From NCBI GenBank assembly GCA_964458325.1, contig CAYWIM010000066.1:1-27292 (forward strand): a stretch of 27,292 nucleotides of DNA, read 5' to 3'. The notes below the pieces were generated by a model. It saw nothing but the letters and a program-made list of their open reading frames with translations, did no database searches and had not been told where the DNA came from. Position 1 is the first letter of the stretch. Each line of letters begins with the position of its first letter. The position numbers and the translations under genes are program-made. Shown one piece after another: positions 15,594-22,741 of the stretch. This DNA comes from JAGMXM01 sp964458325 (lineage in GTDB: Bacteria > Verrucomicrobiota > Verrucomicrobiia > Limisphaerales > UBA1319).

Positions 15594-17615
15594 ATGAGTG
15601 AACGTAGCTTTTCGAGCCGCCGGCGCAGCGGCATGCGATTCCGCCCCGCAGGCGGATTGTCCTCACGTCCCGGCCACGGGAGCCGGACGCCCTCGACGGC
15701 CCGGCCCGATCCCGCGGCCCTCCCTGTCCCCCAGGACACGGTCTTTGACCGGTCCCGGCATGCCCGGGAAATCGAGCGGTCGGAGAACCTGGCCGCCGGC
15801 ATCCCGTTGCAAGGCCCGCCTGCGACGGCGATCCAGCCGGCCCCCACCCCCGCCGACCCCGATGGGAGTGCCGCCCCGCGCAAGAGGGATTTCCGCGAGC
15901 CCGACCTTTCGATTCCCGCTGAGGTTCAGGAGGAGAAAATCTCTGTGCCCGTCGCCGTCGGCGAACCCGCCGCCTCGGGCATCGTCGAGACGCTGCGCGC
16001 GGCGGCCAACCGCGTGATGCGCAAGGTGCAGCGGCTCATCAAACCCAACAAGCGCGTCCGGAAGGAGATCGTGATCAATGCCGAATCCCTCGAGATCCGC
16101 GTGGCGGTCCTCGAGGAGGGCAAGCTCGAGGAGTTCACCATCGAGCGCACGGAGGAGGAGCGGCTGGTCGGTAGCATCTTCAAAGGCCGGGTCAAGAATC
16201 TCGAGGACGGACTCAAGGCGGCCTTCGTCGACATCGGCTTCGAGAAGAACGCTTTTCTCCATTATTGGGACATCGTGCCGAGCACGTTCGACAGCTCGAT
16301 CGAAGTCGTCGAGCGCGAGGCCCGGCGCCGGGACCGCCCGCGGATCACCCCCAAGGACATCCCGCGGCTCTACGCCCCCGGCAGCGACATCGTCGTCCAG
16401 GTCACCAAGGGGCCGATCGGCACCAAGGGGCCGCGTGTCACCACGAACCTGGCGCTGCCCGGCCGGTTCCTCGTGCTCCTGCCCAACTCGGACCAGTCCG
16501 GCATCTCGCGCAAGATCGAGCAGCCCGAGGAGCGGCAGCGGCTCAAGCGGATCCTGCGCGGATTGAAGATTCCCGAGGGCATGGGCGTCATCATCCGCAC
16601 CGCCGGCGAGGGCCAGCAGGCGCGCTATTTCGTGCGCGACCTCGCGCTCCTGCTCGACGAGTGGCGCGGGATCCAGGAGAAGATCACGAACAATCCTCCC
16701 GCCACCTGCGTATTCCAGGAGCCGGATCTGATCGAGCGGACGGTGCGCGATTTTCTCACCGAAGGCGTCGAGCGGATCGTGGTGGATTCCAACGCGGCCT
16801 ACGAGCGGATGATCCGCATGATCCAGCGCATCTCCAAGCGCTCGATCCACAAGATCATCCAATATTCCGAGCCCCAGCCGCTCTTCGACCGGTTCAACAT
16901 CACCCGCCAGCTTGAAAACGCCTTCGCGCGCCAGGTCCACCTCAAGAGCGGCGGCTATATCGTCGTGGACGAAACCGAGGCCCTCGTGGCCATCGACGTC
17001 AACACCGGCAGCCATAAGGGCGGCAAGGACCAGGAGTCCACCATCCTCAAGGTCAACATCGAGGCCGCCGACGAGATCTGCCGCCAGCTCCGGCTCCGCA
17101 ATATCGGCGGGCTCATCGTCCTGGATTTCATCGACATGAAATCACGGCGCGACCAGCACGCGGTCTACCAGCGGATGAAGGAGGGGCTCCGGCGCGACAA
17201 GGCCAAAACCCACATCCTGCCCCTCTCGCAGCTGGGCCTCATGGAAATGACCCGGCAGCGCCACTCCGAAAGCTTTCGTTCATCCGTCTACGACGATTGC
17301 CCCTACTGCAAGGGGCGCGCCAAGATCAAAAGCGCCCTCACCATGAGCGTTGAAATCCAGCGCAAGCTCATGGAGATCCTCCGCAAACGCGACCGCGACG
17401 AGTCCGACTTCCAGCTCCGCGTGGTCGTCCACCCCTCCGTCCTCGATCGGTTCCGTTCCGAAGACGAAAAGCTGCTCATCGAGCTCGAAAAGCGCTACTA
17501 CGGGAAGCTCTCGTTCCGCGCGGATCCCGCCTTCCATGTCGAGCAATACCGCATCCTCAACGCGATGACCAACGACGCGATGGCGGAGTCGGCGGCTAAT
17601 CCCCAAGGATCTTGA
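15594..17615 (+). CDS. rng: Ribonuclease E/G family endoribonuclease
   Basis: RNase G/E cleaves single-stranded RNA, in 16S rRNA 5' maturation and mRNA decay. The 673-residue product has an N-terminal extension of about 140 residues, low in complexity and rich in Arg, Pro and Ala. The conserved core follows: an S1 RNA-binding domain from about 190 (LVGSIFKGRVKNLEDGLKAA), the RNase H-like/DNase I-like catalytic part with AIDVNTGSHKGG (Asp468) and VLDFIDM (Asp511, Asp514), and the zinc-link CPYC at 569-572. There is no long C-terminal scaffold, so it is closer to RNase G than to E. coli RNase E. Placement after mreBCD-mrdA-rodA echoes the mre-rng linkage in E. coli. The ATG is 2 bp after the rodA stop. 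Its last 20 bp overlap the opposing YjbQ-family gene. Confidence 0.93.
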   Translation: MSERSFSSRRRSGMRFRPAGGLSSRPGHGSRTPSTARPDPAALPVPQDTVFDRSRHAREIERSENLAAGIPLQGPPATAIQPAPTPADPDGSAAPRKRDFREPDLSIPAEVQEEKISVPVAVGEPAASGIVETLRAAANRVMRKVQRLIKPNKRVRKEIVINAESLEIRVAVLEEGKLEEFTIERTEEERLVGSIFKGRVKNLEDGLKAAFVDIGFEKNAFLHYWDIVPSTFDSSIEVVEREARRRDRPRITPKDIPRLYAPGSDIVVQVTKGPIGTKGPRVTTNLALPGRFLVLLPNSDQSGISRKIEQPEERQRLKRILRGLKIPEGMGVIIRTAGEGQQARYFVRDLALLLDEWRGIQEKITNNPPATCVFQEPDLIERTVRDFLTEGVERIVVDSNAAYERMIRMIQRISKRSIHKIIQYSEPQPLFDRFNITRQLENAFARQVHLKSGGYIVVDETEALVAIDVNTGSHKGGKDQESTILKVNIEAADEICRQLRLRNIGGLIVLDFIDMKSRRDQHAVYQRMKEGLRRDKAKTHILPLSQLGLMEMTRQRHSESFRSSVYDDCPYCKGRAKIKSALTMSVEIQRKLMEILRKRDRDESDFQLRVVVHPSVLDRFRSEDEKLLIELEKRYYGKLSFRADPAFHVEQYRILNAMTNDAMAESAANPQGS

Positions 17616-18015
17616 CCAGAACCCGCTTGCGGCGGCGGCCGTCGAACTCGCCATAGAAAATCTGCTCCCACGGGCCCAGGTCGAGCCGGCCCCGGGTGAT
17701 GGCCACCACCACCTCCCGGCCCATGACCTGCCTCTTGAGATGCGCGTCGGCGTTGTCCTCGCCCGTCCGGTTGTGGCGATACTGCGCGACCGGCTCGTGC
17801 GGCGCCAGCTTCTCCAGCCAGACGTCGTAATCGTGATGCAGCCCGCTCTCGTCATCGTTGATGAATACCGAAGCCGTTATGTGCATCGCGTTTACCAGGC
17901 AGATGCCCTCCTGCACCCCGCTCTGGCCCACCCGCTTCTCCACGGTCTGGGTGATGTTGACAAATCCGCGGCGCTCCGGGATCTCGAACCATAGGTAATC
18001 CGTCAGGTGTTTCAT
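17596..18015 (-). CDS. YjbQ-family protein (UPF0047)
   Basis: Members of this small family have a weak secondary thiamine-phosphate synthase activity in E. coli, but their real role is unsettled. The 139-residue product has the normal length. It shows the family blocks NAMHITASVFINDDESGLHHD (about 43-63), APHEPVAQYRHNRTGEDNADAHLKR (about 70-95) and the C-terminal GPWEQIFYGEFDGRR with VLVKILG. The ATG at 18015 gives the typical start MKHLTDYLWFEIPERRGFVNIT. An upstream extension of about 13 residues is possible but unneeded. It is convergent with the RNase gene, with a 20-bp overlap of coding ends, and divergent from the hemerythrin gene. Confidence 0.9.
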   Translation of the reverse strand: MKHLTDYLWFEIPERRGFVNITQTVEKRVGQSGVQEGICLVNAMHITASVFINDDESGLHHDYDVWLEKLAPHEPVAQYRHNRTGEDNADAHLKRQVMGREVVVAITRGRLDLGPWEQIFYGEFDGRRRKRVLVKILGD

Positions 18016-18065
18016 GGCCGCCGATCCTACCCCGGCCGGCCCGCCTTTGGCCAACTTTCATCCAT

Positions 18066-18128
18066 CGCTGCGGACGTGGACGTCCGCGGTCCGGAAGGAT
18101 CGGAGCGCGGGCTTCCTGGCCCGCAGCG
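18066..18128. repeat. 63-bp palindromic repeat (REP-like)
   Basis: The outer ends CGCTGCGG (18066-18073) and CCGCAGCG (18121-18128) are perfect inverted repeats. Each arm also folds on itself: GCGGACGT-GG-ACGTCCGC at 18070-18087, and GCGGGC/GCCCGC within the right arm. The two arms, read outward-in, agree at about 22 of 29 positions. This nested dyad symmetry lies between two divergent genes, in the shared upstream region. It is unrelated in sequence to the two larger elements of the window. Confidence 0.65.
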
Positions 18129-18142
18129 CTGTCGATTCCGGC

Positions 18143-18156
18143 TTGACTTGAGTCAA
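18143..18156 (+). promoter_or_regulatory. Candidate FNR/Dnr-type operator upstream of hemerythrin gene
   Basis: The sequence TTGAC-TTGA-GTCAA is a perfect 5-bp dyad with a 4-nt spacer. It matches the FNR/CRP-superfamily consensus TTGAT-N4-ATCAA with one symmetric change, and TTGAC-type half sites are used by some of its nitrosative-stress members. It is centred 41.5 bp upstream of 18191, where class II activation would place transcription start close to the annotated ATG. This supports control by oxygen or nitric oxide but does not prove it. Confidence 0.5.
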
Positions 18157-18190
18157 AGCGCCGCGCGCGGCCTGGACGCACCTTGGCTCC

Positions 18191-18796
18191 ATGAAAGACA
18201 CGGCTCGGGAAAATGCGCGCGGATCGATCGAGACCATGATGGAGGAGCACCGGCTGATCGAGCGGGTCCTGGCCTCGCTGGCCGCCCTGGCGGCCCAGCT
18301 CGAGACGAATCCCGTGGCGCCCCGCGAGCGAATCGCCCAGTTCGCCGATTTCTTCCGCAACTTCGCGGACCGATGTCACCATGGGAAGGAGGAGGATCAA
18401 CTGTTTGCCAAGCTCAACGAATGCGGTTTTCCGCGAGAGCATGGGCCGGTGGGGGTCATGCTCGCCGAGCACGCCGAAGGCCGGCGGCATGTCCAAGCCC
18501 TGTTTGGGATTGGGGCCGGGGCGGGACCGCTCCGCTCCGATGAGGCCGCCCAGGTGGTCATCCATGCCCGCCAGTTCATCCCCCTCCTCCTGGATCACAT
18601 CCGCAAGGAGGATCATGTCCTGTATCCCATGGCCCGGCAGGCCATTCCCGCCGATGGAATGACCCAGCTCGATGAGGCATGCCGCGCCTACGACCAGGAC
18701 AAGATCGGCGCCCTCGAGATCCAGCGCCTGCGCGACCTGGCGGCTGAACTGTTGCGGATCCATCCGCCCCACCCTGGGGTGCTTGCCGCAGGTTGA
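18191..18796 (+). CDS. Hemerythrin HHE-domain protein
   Basis: Hemerythrin-like proteins bind a di-iron centre in a four-helix bundle. They act in oxygen or nitric oxide sensing, iron storage or repair. The 201-residue product shows the ligand pattern in order: His20 in MMEEHRLIE, His64 and Glu68 in HHGKEED, His94 in LAEHAEGRRH, and His136 with Glu140 in LLLDHIRKEDHVLYP. The helices are amphipathic and Ala/Leu-rich, with no membrane segment. It has a single HHE domain and is longer than the minimal 130-residue form because of helical ends. ATG 18191 is the longest start. An alternative in-frame ATG pair at 18236 (MMEEH) would leave room for a leader after the FNR-like site. Confidence 0.88.
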   Translation: MKDTARENARGSIETMMEEHRLIERVLASLAALAAQLETNPVAPRERIAQFADFFRNFADRCHHGKEEDQLFAKLNECGFPREHGPVGVMLAEHAEGRRHVQALFGIGAGAGPLRSDEAAQVVIHARQFIPLLLDHIRKEDHVLYPMARQAIPADGMTQLDEACRAYDQDKIGALEIQRLRDLAAELLRIHPPHPGVLAAG

Positions 18797-19078
18797 CTCG
18801 CCCAATTCGGCAGCCGGCGCCCGACATGCGACAAGGATCCGGCATCAGCGCCTGCGCTCCCGGTCCGAAACGCGGATTTCAATCCGCACGGGTTTGAACC
18901 GAAAGCCATCCACTCGATCCGGCATGACTTCCGCGCTTGCCCCGCCCATCCGGACCGGGTAACCATGGTCCAAACATGCCGCTGTTCGGATGGACCCCGG
19001 GAATCCGTTGCGATTCGGTCTGGATGGCGCTGACGACGTTCGAATAGGCATTGTGGCTGGCGGGATCGATCTGAATCC
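18797..19078. other. Intergenic stretch with possible gene remnant on the minus strand
   Basis: No convincing complete gene is present between the hemerythrin and moaE genes. Two adjacent minus-strand stretches look protein-like but lie in different frames and lack a start. One (about 18960-19075) begins with residues AWIQIDPASHNAYSN. The other (about 18845-18965) contains AEVMPDRVDGFRFKPVRIEI. They could be a frameshifted relic or a chance effect of GC-rich codon bias. There is no moaD-like frame here. Confidence 0.25.
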
Positions 19079-19495
19079 ATGCGCGTCGAAATCGAGTTCA
19101 CAACTGGGAGGATCGGGCCCCGCTCCGATCTCCCCCCCGAGTGTGGCGGCCGCGCGGGCGCTGTTGTCGAGTTCAGCGGACGGGTGCGGGCTGACGAGGA
19201 CGGCCATCCCATCGCCGCGCTCGAATACAGCCTGCAGCGGTCCATCATCGAGCGCTTGATACGCGAGCGGGCGGAGAGTTTGGGCGGGCGGTTCGAGTGC
19301 CTGTATGTCCGGGTGATCCATCGGACGGGGATCATTCCCGTGGGGGAGACCCCGCTTCAAATCGTGGCGGTGGCCGTCCATCGAACCGAGGCGCTGGGGA
19401 TGGCAGGCGCTCTTCTGGACTTTATCAAAGAGGATCTCCCCATCGTGAAACATCCGATCGGAATGGATGAATCATCGAAAAGAAATATTGCATGA
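19079..19495 (+). CDS. moaE: Molybdopterin synthase large subunit MoaE
   Basis: MoaE, with the small sulfur carrier MoaD, converts cyclic pyranopterin monophosphate to molybdopterin. The 138-residue product shows the MoaE pattern: a central GAVVEFSGRVR block (28-37), ALEYSLQ (47-53), VIHRTGIIPVGE (79-90), VAVAVHRTEAL (96-106), and the C-terminal DFIKEDLPIVKHP, where Lys124 corresponds to the active-site lysine region. The ATG at 19079 gives a normal N-terminus. Its last 29 bp overlap moeA. No MoaD partner is encoded next to it. Confidence 0.9.
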   Translation: MRVEIEFTTGRIGPRSDLPPECGGRAGAVVEFSGRVRADEDGHPIAALEYSLQRSIIERLIRERAESLGGRFECLYVRVIHRTGIIPVGETPLQIVAVAVHRTEALGMAGALLDFIKEDLPIVKHPIGMDESSKRNIA

Positions 19496-20768
19496 GGAGC
19501 GGTTCGGCGTTCCCGCGCCAGCCGGTCCCCAGGAGGTGATCGATTGCCTGCGGCACATCATCCGTCCCTTGCCCGCGGAACGGATTGGTCTGATGCGTGC
19601 CCTGGGGTCTGTCCTGCGCGAGACCATCGTCGCTTCGGAGGACCAGCCGGCCTTTGACCGGTCGTCCGTGGACGGCTACGCGGTGCGGCGCGACGATCCT
19701 CGGTCGAGATTCCGCGTCGTGGACGAGCTGCGGGCGGGGGATTGGCAGCCCCGGCAGCTCGAGCCGGGCGAGTCGGTCTCGATCGCCACCGGCGCCGCTC
19801 TTCCCTGTGCCGGCCTCGAAGTCATCATGCTCGAGGATGTCCAAAGGCGGGGCGAGTGGATCCGCGCCCGGCACCGGCCAAGCGTCGTCCACGTCCGATT
19901 CCGCGGGGAGGATGCGAGGGCCGGCGCCGTGCTGGCCGAGCCAGGCCTGATGCTTTCGCCCGGCGCACTGGCTCTTCTGGCCAGCGGCGGCCACACGCGG
20001 CTCTGGGTCACCCGCCAGACTCGAGTCCTCCACGTAGCCACCGGCAGCGAAATCGTCGCCCCTCGAGTAAAACCGGGCCCCGGGCAGATCCGCGATGCCA
20101 ATTCGATCCTGGTCCGGGCGTTTCTCGAGCCGTGGCAGGTCCGGCTCCGACAGCTTCGCGCGCCCGAGGACCCAGCCGTTGCCGAAGCCCGGATGGCTCG
20201 ATGGCTCGGATCGCCCGATGGGGACGAGCCGCCCGAGGACGGGGTGGACTTGCTGCTGATTTCCGGCGGAGCGAGCGTGGGCCCGCACGATTTCACTCGC
20301 GCTTGCCTCGATCGATTCGGTTTCACGATCCGGATCCACCAGACACGGACGCGTCCGGGCAAACCGCTCATGGTCGCCCAGCGCGGTTCCACGATCGCGT
20401 TCGGCTTGCCGGGCAATCCGCTGGCCCATTTCGTGGCGCTCCATCTCTACGTCCGGACGGCCTTGGAAGCCTTCAGCGGCACACCCGCCAGATCGGTGTT
20501 TCGGAGAGGCTTTCTGGGGAGCGGGCTGACCTCCGATGGCCACGAGCGCGAAACGTTCTGGCCGGCGCGGGGCGGGTTCGAGGACGGTTGTGTCGTGCTG
20601 CAGCCGCTCCAATGGCGCAGTTCGGGCGACATGACATCGCTGGCGGCGGCCAACGCGTTGATCCGGGTGCCTGGTGGCATCCGGCGCATGGCGCGCGGGC
20701 GCGCCGTCGAGTTCGTTTCGGCATGCCTGGGGAGGAGCGACTTTGAAAATCGGACGAGTCACGATTAG
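19467..20768 (+). CDS. moeA: Molybdopterin molybdenumtransferase MoeA
   Basis: MoeA inserts molybdate into adenylylated molybdopterin. The 433-residue product has the family domains in order: an N-terminal linker with the FDRSSVDGYAVR block (about 63-74), the beta-barrel region with SIATGAALPCAGLEVIMLEDV, and a MoaB/Mog-like core. In the core are VATGSEIV, the molybdate/MPT-site pattern ISGGASVGPHDF, and FGLPGNPLA. The C-terminal beta domain ends in VPGGIRRMARGRAVEF. The SGG-A-SVG form differs slightly from the usual SGGVSxG. The ATG at 19467 lies inside moaE; overlaps at both ends with moaE and mogA indicate one operon. Confidence 0.93.
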   Translation: MNHRKEILHEERFGVPAPAGPQEVIDCLRHIIRPLPAERIGLMRALGSVLRETIVASEDQPAFDRSSVDGYAVRRDDPRSRFRVVDELRAGDWQPRQLEPGESVSIATGAALPCAGLEVIMLEDVQRRGEWIRARHRPSVVHVRFRGEDARAGAVLAEPGLMLSPGALALLASGGHTRLWVTRQTRVLHVATGSEIVAPRVKPGPGQIRDANSILVRAFLEPWQVRLRQLRAPEDPAVAEARMARWLGSPDGDEPPEDGVDLLLISGGASVGPHDFTRACLDRFGFTIRIHQTRTRPGKPLMVAQRGSTIAFGLPGNPLAHFVALHLYVRTALEAFSGTPARSVFRRGFLGSGLTSDGHERETFWPARGGFEDGCVVLQPLQWRSSGDMTSLAAANALIRVPGGIRRMARGRAVEFVSACLGRSDFENRTSHD

Positions 20769-21252
20769 CGATCGGGCGGCGGCGGGCCGCTACGCCGATC
20801 GAAGCGGACCGGAGATCGAACGCCGGCTGCGGGCGGTTTTCGGCCCCGAGGCATCGTTTGTCGCGGTCGTCATCCCCGACGAACTGGATCAGGTGGCTGG
20901 GGCGCTGCGCCAGTTGGCCGATCAAGACCGGTGCGACCTCATCGTGACCACCGGCGGGACTGGCATTGCGCCCCGGGACATCACGCCCGAGGCCACCCGG
21001 TCCGTGCTCGACCGGGAATTGCCCGGGGTCGGGGAGCTGATGCGGATGCGGTCCTATGATCAAGGCGTGCGCACCGCCGTCCTCTCGCGCGCCGTTGCGG
21101 GCACCCGCGGATCGACCCTGATCGTGAACCTGCCCGGCAAGCCGGCCGCGGTGGCCGAGTGCATCGGGTATCTCGATGAGGCCCTGGTCGAAGCGGTGGC
21201 GCTGCTGCACGGCCAGGATCCGCACGCCGCGCCGCCTGCGGCCCAATCCTGA
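20743..21252 (+). CDS. mogA: Molybdopterin adenylyltransferase MogA/MoaB-type
   Basis: MogA/MoaB proteins adenylylate molybdopterin, preparing it for MoeA. The 169-residue product has the family motifs TTGGTGIAPRDITPEAT (TTGGTG binding loop), GELMR, SRAVAGTRGSTLIVNLPGKP and a C-terminal helix. I chose the TTG at 20743 because a strong Shine-Dalgarno GGAGGAG (20731-20737) sits 5 nt upstream and the product then starts with the typical KIGRVTISD strand. The longer open frame from 20674 would add 23 residues that match nothing expected. It overlaps the end of moeA by 26 bp. MogA and MoaB cannot be separated by eye. Confidence 0.88.
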   Translation: MKIGRVTISDRAAAGRYADRSGPEIERRLRAVFGPEASFVAVVIPDELDQVAGALRQLADQDRCDLIVTTGGTGIAPRDITPEATRSVLDRELPGVGELMRMRSYDQGVRTAVLSRAVAGTRGSTLIVNLPGKPAAVAECIGYLDEALVEAVALLHGQDPHAAPPAAQS

Positions 21253-21258
21253 ACCCCC

Positions 21259-22233
21259 ATGGATCCCTTCGGCCGCACCATCGACTACTTGCGCGTCTCG
21301 GTGACCCACCGCTGCAATGAACGCTGCCTCTATTGCATGCCCGAACCGAACGACCGCCCGGTGAGCAGCGGCGATTGCCTGACGGCAGACGAAATCCTGC
21401 GGGTGGTGCGGACGGCCGCCGGCCTCGGTTTTCGCAAGATCCGTTTGACCGGCGGCGAGCCCCTCGTGCGGCCCGACCTGTGCGATCTGATCCAGGAAGC
21501 CGCCGCCGTGCCGGGCATCGAGGGCATCGGCCTTTCGACTAACGGGCTGAGGCTCGCCCGCCTGGCCCCATCGCTTGCCGCAGCCGGCCTCAGGGGCATC
21601 AACGTCAGCCTCGACACCCTCGACCCAATCGTTTACCGCCGCATGACCGGCGGCGACCTCCAACGGGTGCTCGATGGAATTCGCGCAGCCCAGGCCGCCG
21701 GTCTGGCCCGGATCAAGCTCAATTGCGTGCTGATGCGCGGGATCAACGAAACCGAGATCGAGCCGCTGGCCCGGTTCGCAGCGGCGCGCGGCCTTCCGAT
21801 CCGTTTCATCGAGCTGATGCCTCTCACAACCTCCATGGACCCTCATCGCCTCCGATTTCTCCCGGCCGAGGAAGCCATGGCCCGGCTGGGCCCGCCGGAT
21901 GCGTGGATCCCGCACCCTCGTTCGAGTGAGGACTGGGGTCCGGCTCGCTATTGTCGGCTGCCCAATGGGGGCGCCTCGGTCGGCTGGATCCGCCCGCTCA
22001 CCGATCCGCGGTTTTGCGATTCCTGCAACCGAATGCGCCTCACCGTCGACGGCCAGCTCCGGCCCTGCCTGGGCGATCCCACCGAGTTCGATCTCCGCAA
22101 AATCCTGCGCCAAACCGCCTCCGATGAACCGGTCCGAGATTGCCTGTTGCGAGCCATCGCCGCCAAACCCGGGCAGCATCGGTTCCATCGCCTCGACCAA
22201 CCCTGTCGTCCCATGAACACGATGGGCGGGTGA
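21259..22233 (+). CDS. moaA: GTP 3',8-cyclase MoaA (radical SAM)
   Basis: MoaA starts molybdopterin synthesis by radical-SAM cyclisation of GTP. The 324-residue product has the SAM cluster CxxxCxxC at Cys19, Cys23 and Cys26 (THRCNERCLYCMPE). It has the TGGEP loop (LTGGEPLVRPDL), NVSLDTLD, and the second cluster at Cys253, Cys256 and Cys270 (CDSCNRMRLTVDGQLRPCLG). It ends in the conserved Gly-Gly (MNTMGG), which is needed for catalysis in studied homologues. The ATG at 21259 lies 6 bp after the mogA stop. The next enzyme of the pathway (MoaC) is not encoded in the window. Element 2 begins 12 bp after the stop. Confidence 0.96.
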   Translation: MDPFGRTIDYLRVSVTHRCNERCLYCMPEPNDRPVSSGDCLTADEILRVVRTAAGLGFRKIRLTGGEPLVRPDLCDLIQEAAAVPGIEGIGLSTNGLRLARLAPSLAAAGLRGINVSLDTLDPIVYRRMTGGDLQRVLDGIRAAQAAGLARIKLNCVLMRGINETEIEPLARFAAARGLPIRFIELMPLTTSMDPHRLRFLPAEEAMARLGPPDAWIPHPRSSEDWGPARYCRLPNGGASVGWIRPLTDPRFCDSCNRMRLTVDGQLRPCLGDPTEFDLRKILRQTASDEPVRDCLLRAIAAKPGQHRFHRLDQPCRPMNTMGG

Positions 22234-22741
22234 ATCGCATGATTAGGGGCCGTCAGAAAATAACCTTTGCACTTTGTCGCCAGCGCCGTGGGGGCAGATG
22301 CGAGGCGCGACGAAGGAGCATAGCCTTGACCTCTGTGACTGAGGAGCAACGAAGCAGATGCCCCCACGCCGCGGCGACCCGCGGGGCTGCGGCCATTGGG
22401 CTTGGGGGCTTTGTCGCTCACTCCTCACAGACCGCTGGCGGGTATGCTCGTCGCTCGCTCCGCGCCCGCAAGCCCAATGGCCAGCAGCAAAGTGTAAAGG
22501 TTATATCCTGACGGCCCCTTACAGCCCGTCTTGCTCCCTCCCCTCGATGGCAGTCGAGGGAGGCGCAGGGGAGAAAAAACGTCTGAGTTTGAGGCTTTTT
22601 TTTGTTGCCATTCCACCCAAGCTCCGTTTTACTGAATGCGCAATCAACGGACATCCGGACTTGGCTGTCGGTGGCCGGGCAGGTGGGTTGTCATCAGACA
22701 GCGGATGGATTTCTGTCGAGCGCTATTACTAAGCCTGTGGA
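22234..22741. other. 508-bp intergenic region between moaA and the giant gene
   Basis: No gene was found. The first half is occupied by element 2. In the second half, CCCTCGA (22541-22547) and TCGAGGG (22554-22560) form a 7-bp hairpin. It is followed by an A-run (22574-22579) and a T8 run (22596-22603), but these are not placed as a proper intrinsic terminator of either strand. A TTGTCA (22688-22693) and a TATTAC (22724-22729) lie upstream of the giant gene, but their spacing is wrong for one promoter. There is no clear Shine-Dalgarno before 22742. Confidence 0.5.
22246..22518. mobile_element. MITE-like palindromic element 2 (273 bp)
   Basis: Inverted ends of 31 nt (22246-22276 and 22488-22518) match at 28 of 31 positions. 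The outer end reads GGGGCCGTCAG. TTA flanks both sides (22243-22245 and 22519-22521), a probable 3-bp target duplication. The ends align with those of element 1 under a shared pattern of GGG, then C, GT, then AAAAT. Two copies of the shared core lie inside in opposite orientation (about 22303-22341 and about 22413-22466). There is no transposase, and the short open frames inside are not convincing. The element sits just after moaA and may add termination hairpin potential. Confidence 0.8.

Noticed and set aside
20674..20742. Longer N-terminus for the mogA product from an ATG at 20674
   Set aside because: The extra 23 residues lie in moeA coding sequence and match nothing in the family, while TTG 20743 has a strong Shine-Dalgarno and the normal N-terminus.
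22541..22603. Intrinsic terminator after moaA or element 2
   Set aside because: The 7-bp hairpin is followed by an A-run, and the T8 run lies about 35 nt beyond it, so the geometry does not fit either strand.
22358..22732. Open frame of 124 codons on the plus strand and smaller ones nearby
   Set aside because: It starts inside the second palindromic element and crosses its inverted end. Composition and lack of a recognisable motif mark it as chance.
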